Source: Ceriagrion tenellum
Lineage: Eukaryota; Arthropoda; Insecta; Odonata; Coenagrionidae
Length of the DNA stretch: 64,000 bases
Direction of reading: 5' to 3'
Assembly: GCA_963169105.1 (NCBI GenBank)
Contig: OY720640.1
Location: 55,801,527 to 55,865,526 of the forward strand
The notes beneath the pieces are model-generated. The model was not told the origin of the DNA. It saw only the letters and a program-made list of their open reading frames with translations, and searched no databases. Below, one piece after another: positions 13,577 to 22,625 of the stretch (positions are counted from its first letter, which is position 1; the number at the start of each line of letters is the position of its first letter). Both the position numbers and the translations under genes were made by a program.

Positions 13577-13598
13577 AGCGTTAATCGGGGAGTGGTTG
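13577..13598 (-). repeat. Right terminal inverted repeat of Tigger element
   Basis: On the minus strand this reads CAACC then ACTCCCCGATTAACGCT, pairing with the left end. It is flanked by TA at 13599-13600. Related subterminal decamers are at 13529-13538 and 13544-13553. Confidence 0.9.
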
Positions 13599-13899
13599 TA
13601 CCTATTATGAAAACTCCGCGAAGAACATCGCCAACATATAGACGCGGAACGGGAAAGTTTTTATGAGAAAATATGATAAGGGTCCTGTTATTCACATTAA
13701 CTCTTTGGATGATGTGGCTGCTTTCTAATGGTTTCGCTAATCCATTTCTTTTTGTATAAATTGCATATTCCGCTATTGTTATTAATTCATAATTCATAGA
13801 TAAGGATACTTGTGTTTAAATATTTTCAGTTCACAACAATAATGAATAATAATGATAGAACTTTTGTTATGTTAATGACCATTTAGTGAATGGAAATGG

Positions 13900-15740
13900 G
13901 TTTTGGATTTTTCACTAGAATATACGCAGTCTGAGAGCCAAATTTGACCCTTTATTAATAATGCTCGATTCCATGTCTAATTTCCCATCAATAATAGTAC
14001 AATCAGAAATCTGGATAGATGAGGCTGAAACTGATCAGTTTACCATCTGATATGACCACTGATCAGTTGTAAAAAACTGTTGGTTTACTACTTTGCACTG
14101 AAATCTAGTGATTGATTGATTCTTGAGATAGTAGAATGATTTTAGTGATAATCAGTTTGGTTTTATAGATTGTAAGTCCACTGAAGATGCACTGTTAACA
14201 CTCTGTACTGAGATTGCTGATAGTCTGAACGCTAGTGATGTTGCATCGGGATTATTCGTAGATAAAACTAAACCATTCGACTCCGTCGATAATGAAGTCT
14301 TATTGAACAATCTTTGCGGTACTAGAATAAGGGGTGTGCCCTGGAAGTGGTTTTCCAAATATTTAAGTGACAGAAAACAGTGTGTTCGAATGAAAGACTC
14401 AAAAAGCTCATTTGCTAAATTATTGACAGGAGTTCCACAAGGCTCGGTTTTAAGACCGACTCTATTTTTAGTTTAAATTAACGATCTATTTTTGGGTAAA
14501 TTTCACGGCAAATTTACGTAAATCACTGCTGATACGGCTTTCAGTTACTCAGCGAAGGATGTACATACATTATCGAGTAACATGCAACATGGCCTGGATC
14601 AGCTTAAATTATGGTTTACTGTAAATCGAATTTTTCTAAGCTCTGAGACGAAGATTATTCATTTTTCATTGAGAACACCTTCCGATAGTTTACATCACAT
14701 TTACTTTAAATGTAATACATGCATCGCTAGCCGAAATATTCATTGCAAGGATTGTCTTTTAATCGAACAAACAGATACCATTAAATACTTAGGAATACAT
14801 ATTGACCAGTTCCTCGGCGGGGATAATCATCTAGAAAAATTAAAAAACTACATGACTTCCGCATTACGAAATGTTTACTTAGTGAAATATGTGTGTCCAC
14901 TCCCAGTATTGAGCAGTTTATTTTTCGATTGTCGATTCAAAGTTGCGATATGGGATAAGCTGATGGGGTGGTCCCTATCACTCTAAACTGAATAAAGTTA
15001 TTGTGGCTCAGAAAAAAATAATTAGAGGCATACTGGATACAGTTATGATTCAACCATCCTTTCCATCATTTCAATCCCTGCAAATGTTTCCGTTAAAATA
15101 CCTGTATACTTTTAGGGTTTTATGAATTTTCTATGCCAGATCTGGGCATATTTTAGGGAACCTAAAAAGTTTTCTGATAGGTCTAAGTCCAGAAACTTAG
15201 TGGCAAAACCTCGACCCCATAAGGAGTTTTACAAACGTTATTACGAATTTTGTGCCCCAAATTTTTTTAATTTGAGACCAAGAGAAATGTCTTCAGAAAC
15301 AAACAAACACATGTTCTTAAATTTTTTAAGAAATGGCTACTACAGCAAAAATTAGTGGATTATTTTTTCAAATAGGAACTTAAATCCTTAAATAATGTAA
15401 TGATGAACTCAAGAGACATTAGTTTCATTTTATTTTATTTTCATTTTTATGAAAAATTGTTATGTATTGATTTTGTTAATATGATATGGACGGAGAGCTC
15501 TCCTCAAGATTGACTTTTATATTTTTAAGTTTGCCTGATGTTAATTTTTTTCCAGTTACCTCAACACAACATATTGTTGTTTAAGAGGTATACTATATTC
15601 ATGTAATTACCTATTTCCATTTATTGTATTAGTATATTGTCGTTATAGTGTATTTATTGCGTTGGTAAATTGCTGAATTAATCCTGTGCCGTATACCCTT
15701 GAGTGTGATCGCAGGATACCACGAAGATGCCGATCTATAT
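13900..15740 (+). mobile_element. Internally deleted LINE (CR1/Jockey-like)
   Basis: A non-LTR retrotransposon copy. It starts near 13900 with the beginning of an apurinic-type endonuclease, then jumps directly into the reverse transcriptase, so most of the endonuclease is deleted. The coding part ends at about 15353 and is followed by an AT-rich 3' untranslated region. I place the 3' end near 15740, but see no clear target-site duplication or simple tail. It sits about 300 bp beyond the right end of the Tigger element. The clade is a guess from the style of the RT and C-terminal motifs. Confidence 0.8.
13917..15355 (+). pseudogene. LINE endonuclease/reverse transcriptase, broken
   Basis: The polypeptide normally nicks the target and copies the element RNA. 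At 13917-14040 the frame reads NIRSLRAKFDPLLIMLDS then IIVQSEIWIDE, the start of an endonuclease domain. From about 14140 the reverse transcriptase begins with NQFGF and STEDALLTL. It continues with FVDKTKPFDSVD, which holds the first catalytic Asp, and TGVPQGSV at about 14426-14449. At 14527 the catalytic YADD motif has become ADTA: one Asp codon is missing. Homology continues through WFTVNRIFLSSETK and TIKYLGIHID to a C-terminal block PNFFNLRPRE near 15270. Stops and shifts occur at about 14475, 14520, 14985 and 15120. No function is possible. Confidence 0.85.
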
Positions 15741-16482
15741 CATATATTTCAGCTTTGACCCAAACTTGTATGGTTAAACTACATTTGAGAACCTTTAGAA
15801 GATTGGGTGGGTGAAATGTTTTTATAGAGCGCTCACATCTCTCAGCGCGCTCTTGAAAGCATGCACAATTCCTTTTTTAACGGAGCGGAAGAGAATTTCC
15901 TGGGCGACAGAGAGAGGGAACATGAAATGATGTGCGCTACAATGAGACCGTAAAGGGAGGGGGACAATGATGTGATACAACGACCAACGGGCGATGGAAG
16001 AGAGGGGTGGGAGAGGGGAATGAAATATAGTGAGGAGGGACTTGGAGTAAGGAGATAAACGAAAGGGGCATTGCGGAGACGTTATTAGAGAGAGTTATGG
16101 GGAGGAGAACTCGGACCTCATCCAGATGAGACCTGAGGTGTAATCACGCTTCTACATTGCGCGTGCGCACGCGTTATCGTAGTTTTTCAACAGCATCCAC
16201 GACAGCAAAAACGTGACCGCCACTCCATTTTCCTCAACTTCTTCAAATCACAAATTGAAATTGATGGAGTTTACAGAAACTACATTACAGAAACTGTGAG
16301 CTTGTCAATTAAGAGCGGTTTGCATATTGGCTAACGATAGGGCGACAGAAGAAGACTGATCCCACCACTGCCAACCTTAAGGAGGCACTAAACTCATTCC
16401 ATATTTTCTGAATACTTGAGGAAGAAGAGCGTTTTATAAACTGAGATAGAAATATAGTAGGGTATTCAGGCTAATTTTACTG
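15741..16482. other. Spacer, purine-rich in part
   Basis: No gene is recognisable. About 15880-16110 is rich in G and A on the plus strand. The short GCGCGTGCGCACGCG stretch near 16159-16173 is an alternating purine-pyrimidine run that might form Z-DNA, but no function is supported. Confidence 0.55.
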
Positions 16483-16713
16483 CATAAATAAATTTTATTC
16501 TCAAAACTTTTACAATTACACGTAAATAACTTATACAGACACAACCAGGGTTTCGACGAATGATCTTCATCATCAAGTCCTGTCACGCAGGTTCTGATGA
16601 CGACGATCATTCGTCGAAACTCGGGTCGTGTCTGTTTTGCTTATTTACGCGGTAGTGTAAAAGTTTTGTGAATTAAATGTGTTAACCATGTGACAAAAAA
16701 GTTTTATTAATAC
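16483..16713 (+). mobile_element. Hairpin retroelement H1 with ribozyme-like core
   Basis: Two arms of about 85 bases (about 16490-16577 and 16594-16680) are inverted copies with scattered mismatches, separated by a loop of about 16 bases. The stem includes GTTTCGACGAATGATC and its partner. The unit is flanked by a 9-bp direct repeat, ATTTTACTG, at 16474-16482 and 16714-16722. After the hairpin comes a tail with TTAACCATG and an A run, closely like the tail of H2 at 33178-33359. At 16594-16620 the right arm reads CTGATGA, a short stem-loop, then GAAAC, the conserved core layout of a hammerhead ribozyme. A GTC lies at 16577-16579. I infer a small non-coding retroelement, possibly derived from a Penelope-like terminal repeat or a retrozyme. 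Cleavage activity is not established. Confidence 0.55.
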
Positions 16714-16867
16714 ATTTTACTGTAATTAAGCTTTACAAATTGGAGATTTTAACATGGGCTCTTGTGGAGATTACTCAAATTACAGCATAAACATGTCAAT
16801 TTGAACGAGAAAGCATATACAAGTTTTTTATTAAAACTGTTTATACGAAGCAAAAAGTCCCGGGATA

Positions 16868-16948
16868 TAATAATATAATACAAATAAAATAAAATAAAAA
16901 TAAAATACATAATCAAATAAATCAAATAATCAAATAAAAATAAAATAC
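16868..16948. repeat. AT-rich microsatellite-like run
   Basis: Degenerate repeats built from AAATA and AAAATAAAAT units with interspersed ATCA. This is simple-sequence DNA without coding potential. Confidence 0.7.
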
Positions 16949-17099
16949 AGGGATCTTACCGCCTATTTTTTAAGTAATGAGCAAATTACTGCCGCATATG
17001 AAGTTTAAATGCGTTAGAAAGAGATTGGGCATCGATAATAAATTCGTGGAATAATCTGCATATATTGCACCTCATTTTGATTTTCAATAGGTAACTCAC

Positions 17100-17600
17100 T
17101 CAAGGTAGTTTGCAGGAAATATCATTTCACCAAGAAATCTTAAAATTTGGTCTCATTTTAAGGAAAAATATCTCACCCTTCCAAAGATATCCCCTTACTG
17201 AACTACTTCCCGAGACTTATGTCGATAAATAACACCATTTAACATGGGAAATGGTACGTGAACGCACTCCAGAGAGACCTTATTTTTCAAAAATCTAAAA
17301 ATTTCTAACATCTAGATCTCGTCAAAAAATTAACAGTATGTAGTTATTACGTTTTCTCAGGTATTTTCAAAATCACAAAAAACCTGCTGTTGTGAAGGAG
17401 ATTTAATAGTGCCGCGGGAAAAAAATAAGTCAAGTTAAAGACTTGAATAGATATTTTCATTAAATTACTAAGAATTTTAGTAATATAAAGTATATTATTG
17501 CACCATTATTAATGCAATATTTAATTCATGATTATTACAGCTGCTAAAATTAAAACGAATGATTCGAATACGGTCTCCATTAAGAATAGTTGACTATCTT
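17100..17600 (+). repeat. Dispersed repeat R1, copy A
   Basis: About 500 bp sharing ordered blocks with 32745-33465 (same strand) and 20960-21534 (opposite strand). Shared landmarks are AAGGTAGTTT near the start, ATGGGAAATGGTACGTG, a block ending CAGAGAGA, AATTTCTAACA followed by CTAGATCTCGTCAAAA, TCAAGTTAAAGAC, and GCTAAAATTAAAACG near the end. Terminal inverted repeats and a coding frame are not visible. The class is unknown. Confidence 0.75.
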
Positions 17601-20334
17601 GCCCCAACTACCTTAATCAGCGGGCAAATAATTTTTTTTACTGGTAAATAAAAATAGGAAATTTGGTATTTATCTTGACTCACATAGTCAAGCTAGAGCC
17701 ACCTCCTCTGGCATTCGAGAGTCACCCTAATGAGTCACTATACGTAATCCATTCTAATACCCCATCCCCGCGATACAGTCATGAGATGCTCAAATTTAAA
17801 TATGGAATTGCACGTCTATGTTTGTACGGCAAATGGCACGGTAGTATCACATGTAGATTTTGATTCAACCTGTGTACCGAATACGTCGCATTGCACTGAC
17901 TATCAGAACTTTGCATTTCACCGTATTTATTGCATCGCACTAAGACGGTTTCAGACACGGGAAAGACGAGCGTAACGATGTCTCTATGCTTTACGGCCGC
18001 TTGCACGAAATTGTTCTGGGAGCGTATTGCTTTCGTTTCTTCCCTTATCATGGAAGTCAACAGTAAACAACGAATACGGCATTCCAAAAGAAAGCCGAAT
18101 TTCTTGAATCAATGCGTTTGCGCTTCGCATTCTTCGTCTTCCACAAACATTCCCGGAATTTACATATGAATTCGTTTGAATTACATTTAATGTGCATGAA
18201 CATTTAAGAGCGTATTCAGTAGCAGAATTACTTCATTTCTTAACTCACAGTCCAAGAAGAGTCTCGAATCTTACCTTTGAATAACGTGTTGCAGAGAATA
18301 AACGTTTTTGGGTAAAACAACATATGTACGCACTTAAAAAGAAGCCCACTCCCGGAAAATTAAATCGTTATAAACATATCCAATACCCATTATGATTTCA
18401 TATTGCATTAAGCCGCGGAATTAGTGACATCTCATTACATCGCAGAATGATGTATCACAGAGCCCGGAAATCCGAAAACTCTCGAACGTTTAATCTCCTG
18501 CGTATCGAAAATTACAGTCGATACATCGCACGAATCGCACAGCTCTACCTACCCTGGTCAGAACTTCCGAACTTTTCACCCTCCCTTCTTCACCCTATCA
18601 ATCACAGAGGAAACTCCTCCGGGCAAAAGAGGAAGGGGGGTTAAGGCCACCCTTCCCCTTCATTTGTTTCCACTCGTGAGCGGACGATACACGCTCCTAC
18701 CTACGTACGAAACACGGGGGAGAGTTCAGTAGTCCCGGTTGAACGAGATGACGGACCTGGGAAAACAAAAGCAATCCGCACTCCACAGGGACGAAACCGG
18801 AAGAGGAAGGAGGATGAAGCGACGGGGTGGTGGAGAGAGGAGGTTAGGTCGGGAGAGGGGGTGGGAGGGCAGCAGCGACGTCGTCAACGCTGTAGGGACG
18901 TAAGGAAAAAACAAATGAAGCTCGATCGAGGAAATAAGCAATCGCCAGGGCGCATTAAGCATCCAGGATGAGTTTTCTCACTGACAGAGAAAAAAAAGAA
19001 TGCGGGAATGCGATGGGGAGAGAGAAAAAGAGAGAAAGATCCCTCATAGCATCGCCATTGATGGCAAAACTTCAAAGGCATGAGTAAATAAGGGACGCAA
19101 TTACAATGAAAGGTTTTTAGCCGATTAAAAAGGCTCACGGGGAGGGGAGATGGGGGTAGGGAGTCCATAAGACCCTTCCTTCCCTTCAAAAGTTTAGTGC
19201 TCAGTTTCTCCATTTCCAGATTACGGCCCTGTTGTCCACAGGATCACAAACTTCCGGAATGAAATTAAAATGATTCCATTTCAATTGACATCCGTAGCGG
19301 CCCTCTTCCAGTAAAATGTCCACCAAGTTGAATCGGAACAATCGAGGGAGAAGTTTTAACCCAAATAGTAAAATCTATAGTACGTTGCAGTAGCAAAAGT
19401 ATTAAAAAATTACAGGGTTCACACAAAACTATAAATAATGATAAGACATGCCTATCCATACGATTATCTTGGAGCAACAAATCGAAGTAAGAATAAACTT
19501 CACTCTTTCCATATTAAAATTTATAGTTGGCGAACGCTTTTGATACAGAGAAGGTGGAAAGTAATGATCTACACCGACATAGGTAGCAAGTAATGAATAT
19601 GTATGCGTAACCGGCAAAGGGCATTCTTATTTTGATTCCCCTTGAAGGAGTTCCACCAAGTAACGCCTAAAAGCACTACATACTTGGAGTCATAACACAT
19701 GCAGATGGGAAAGATAACAGAAGCATTACGATGAAAGGATGCAGCATCCGATACTGTGGAATAAGTTTTCAATTAATATTACAAGAAGAAACATGATAGA
19801 ACCAGAGTCATGACATACACAGCCTGAGGGCCCGCGATCGGACCTAAAATTGTCGAAGATTTTTCATTTTTTTCGGATCTTTAATACTTTTACTTTTCAT
19901 GCAAAATGTTTTAGAAAATAAATAATTTTTAGTCCTCCAGAGGAAAAATTGTTCGTCAGGAGGTGCTTATAGACATGTGATGTATCTTGGTAGACACAAT
20001 AAGAAAATAGACCGACTCTATAAATGAAAACATATCGCAGGAAACATGTCGCAAATGAAAATATATTTCAAATTCTTATCACTATTCGAGGGATATACAT
20101 ATTGCACTTCCCGTTAAGGTATTTTGAGCGAGTTAATCCCAAATCGTAATGGAGACCATATTCGAATTTTAGGCTTTAACACTTCTTGATCCGGTGCCTT
20201 TTAAATTTGACTAGACCTTGGGGCCGGCCATTTTTTGCATTTTTGTTGGGAAGGTACAAGTATACAATTAAATTCACACAACTCCAGAATTAATGTATAT
20301 TTTTTAATGAAACTTTCATTTGTTGCATATTATC
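17601..20334. other. Spacer with no supported gene
   Basis: No recognisable gene or element. A GA-rich stretch lies at about 18770-19040. Several overlapping short frames at 17780-18170 do not resemble known proteins. At 20145-20166 the sequence TAATGGAGACCATATTCGAA echoes the end of R1 copy A in reverse, which may be a small R1 scrap, but the match does not extend convincingly. Confidence 0.55.
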
Positions 20335-20930
20335 TACATCTACATCTACATAATACCCCGCAAATCGCCTCAAAAGGCGTGTGGCGGGGGGTGTTAGGAC
20401 ACCAGCCGTCAACAAAAAAAATAAAATAAAATAAAAGTTCCGCCTAGCATTTATTAAAGTCCTTAATTGTTCGGGGGAAAAACGAATTCCCAAACCTATC
20501 CGTTCGGCAAAATATCTCTCTTAATTTATCGATTCTGTCGGACCTGGAAATATAATGTGGTTCTAATATGATGTTCTCCGTGTCGCTCTGAAAGATATCC
20601 ATTCTCAATTGCTCAAGCAATCTAAGCCTAGCACGTAGCCTCCGAGTCTCTAGCGGCTCCCACCCTAAATCGTTCAAAATCTGTGTAACGCTTTCTGTAC
20701 GGCCGTAGCAGTTTTTGACGAATCGCGCAGCTTTCCTTTGTATTTTATTAAGTTCATGGACTAGGTCTTTCTCCGCCGGATCCCATATGCTCGCTGCATA
20801 TTCAAGGTGTGGCCGGACGAGTGCGAAATAACACCTCTCTTTCACTTTATCATCCGAAAATCTTCCCACAACACGCTTGACAAATCCTAGCTTCTTCAGG
20901 GCTCTGCCACAAATATTTCTTATGTGTGTC
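20335..20930 (-). mobile_element. Family A LINE 3' end, 5'-truncated
   Basis: Minus-strand copy with the clearest family A 3' terminus. Reading leftward, the coding end is followed by a 3' untranslated region with CGGCTGGTG and CCCCGCCACACGCC, then a run of TAGATG units ending at about 20335. The right side stops near 20930, where unrelated DNA and then an inverted R1 copy begin. Compare the tails at 5482 and 57280. Confidence 0.85.
20444..20869 (-). pseudogene. LINE reverse transcriptase C-terminal fragment
   Basis: An open frame of 141 codons encodes the region downstream of the reverse transcriptase catalytic core: DDKVKERCYFALVRPHLEY, AASIWDP, ELNKIQRKAARFVKN, GWEPLETRRLRARL and CRTDRFGNSFFPRTIKD. 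Such a block ends the second protein of CR1/Jockey-like LINEs. The catalytic motifs lie upstream and are absent because the copy is truncated. The same residues appear in other frames at 56.7-57.1 kb and 59.3-59.7 kb. The frame being open suggests this is among the younger insertions in the window. Confidence 0.88.
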
Positions 20931-20959
20931 CCCCGAATTATATAACAGACCGGACCGCT

Positions 20960-21534
20960 GGTGGCGGAAACACGTATTTTTACGTGAGCGGACTATAATG
21001 TGTTAATTTCAGCAACTGCAGGAAGCATGAAGTAAATATTGGAGTAAAAAATGTGACATAATATACTTCTGAATTTACTGAAATTCTAAATAATTACATA
21101 AAAATATCTATTAACTTGAGTCTTTAACTTGACTGATTTTTTTTCACGAAGTACGTTTTAAACTCCTCTCTTAGGAGGATTTTTTTGACTGAAAATATTA
21201 CTGCGACTGTACGTTTTAAACTCCTCTCTTAGGAGGATTTTTTGACTGAAAATATTACTGCGACTATATGATTTATTTTTTTAACAGTAGAGAAAACAAA
21301 CAAACTACACACTGATAGTTTTTGGTGAGATTTAGGAGCTGGAAATTCTTCAATAATTTCTCTCTGGAGGGTATACACGTACCATTTCCCATCATAAATG
21401 GCTGGTATTTTTTTGGCTAATGTCTAGGAGAGAAGTGCGGTAAGGGGCTGATATTTTGGTCTATTTGAAAGAGTGAGATATTTTTTGATGAGATCAAATT
21501 CATTGAATTCCAACTGAAATGGCATACTGCCTTA
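20960..21534 (-). repeat. Dispersed repeat R1, copy C (inverted)
   Basis: Read on the minus strand this follows copies A and B block by block: TAAGGCAGT near 21534, then GATGGGAAATGGTACGTG, CTCCAGAGAGA, GAATTTC, AAATCTCACCAAAA, TCAAGTTAAAGACTCA, and GTTGCTGAAATTAA near the end. It differs from the other copies by an internal duplication at 21151-21265. Confidence 0.7.
21151..21265. repeat. Near-identical tandem duplication in R1 copy C
   Basis: Two adjacent units, 21151-21208 (58 bp) and 21209-21265 (57 bp), differ only by one T in a T run. Each contains ACTCCTCTCTTAGGAGGA. Copies A and B have a single diverged version of this block, so the duplication is recent and specific to this copy. 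Confidence 0.9.
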
Positions 21535-21695
21535 CTCACTCCATCGGTCGAATGGAACGTCATATTGTGATCCTTCGGTCACCATTCAAGCTATGCTAAT
21601 GCCGACGGCTAGTTTCTCTCCAGCCTTCCCCCATTCCACAGCGAATCCTTCCCAAATCAATCAGCTCACTAGTCCTACACGAAGAAAATTCACAA

Positions 21696-22625
21696 CACAG
21701 ATTGCTTAAAAAGATTTCACGACGACTGAATGAATCAAGACAAACGTTAAATTCGTATTTTAGTCCAATATCCATCTCATCTAACATGTATTTGGAGGAG
21801 GACAAAAGCAAAGCACAAGAAATTGGACTGAGTGTGATGACGATAAACGGAGAAGAAATAAATATGCTCCGCTTCGTCGACGATATCGCAGTCGTAACTG
21901 GAAATCACAATGATCTTCGAAGATTACCAAACGTGATGTACCAAGTTCTCCAAGGATATAACATGAAAATAAATAAGAAAAAGGCTAAAATCTTAGCTTG
22001 CGGAAGAGAGAAGCTGAATGTAAGAGTAACCCGGAGAGGAGAGAAATTATAGCAAGTGGATTCCTTCACCTATTTCGGAAGTACCATTATGTGGGACGGA
22101 AGAAGTACAACGGATATCAAGCGGATAATAGCCCAAGCTAAAAAGGCGTTCATGGGAAAAAGATAACTGCTGTGCTCAAAGAAGATGGGACTACAACGAG
22201 GAAACAGTATGTGAAAACATTCGTGTGTACTGTAGCACTCTATGGATTGGATGCATGGATTATTGGAAAAGCTGACCAGAAAAGAATGGAAGCCTTAGAG
22301 ACCTGGTGCTAGAGGAGGATGCTGAAGATAAAATGGACGGACAAAATAATAAATGATGAAGTGTACAGAAGAGTAGAAGAGGAAAGGACCATATGGAACA
22401 CCATTCAGAATTAGAAGAACCAGATGGATTGGACACACCCTGAGACACAATGGATTTGTGAAGAACATAATTGAAGGTAAAGTAGAGGGAAAAGTCCCCA
22501 GAGGAATATCCAGGAATAGGTTCGTGGACCAAATAAAGATGAAAATACATAAGAAGAGATACAAGGAGGTGAGGAAAATGGCATTAGATAGGAAAGGGGG
22601 GAGGGCTGCAGTCAATCAATCTTAG
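21696..22625 (+). pseudogene. RTE-like LINE reverse transcriptase fragment
   Basis: A plus-strand LINE remnant from a lineage different from families A and B. At 21863-21889 it encodes MLRFVDDIAV, the catalytic FxDD box, preceded by TINGEEIN and followed by YNMKINKKKAKIL. After a stop at about 22050 homology continues in other frames with DGRSTTDIKRI, AQAKKAF, LLCSKKMGL, an ALYGLDAW-like stretch near 22235, GHTLRHNGF near 22434-22460, and a C-terminus YKEVRKMALDRKGGRAAVN ending with a stop at 22623. At least four frame changes make it non-functional. The RTE assignment comes from the style of the C-terminal motifs and is tentative. Confidence 0.8.

Larger units (their letters stand above)
11024..13598 (+). 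mobile_element. Decayed pogo/Tigger-type DNA transposon
   Basis: This is a complete element of about 2575 bp. Both ends carry the same 22-base terminal inverted repeat (ACTCCCCGATTAACGCT plus five outer bases), starting with CA as in Tigger families. Each end is flanked by TA (11022-11023 and 13599-13600), the target duplication expected for the Tc1/mariner/pogo superfamily. Between the ends lies a pogo-type transposase with a CENP-B-like DNA-binding region and a DDE catalytic domain. The reading frame is broken several times, so this copy cannot make transposase. It could still be moved by a related active copy because both ends are well preserved. Confidence 0.93.

Noticed and set aside
20145..20166. 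Possible fourth R1 scrap sharing TAATGGAGACC and ATTCGAA
   Set aside because: The match covers about 21 bases and does not extend into neighbouring R1 blocks.
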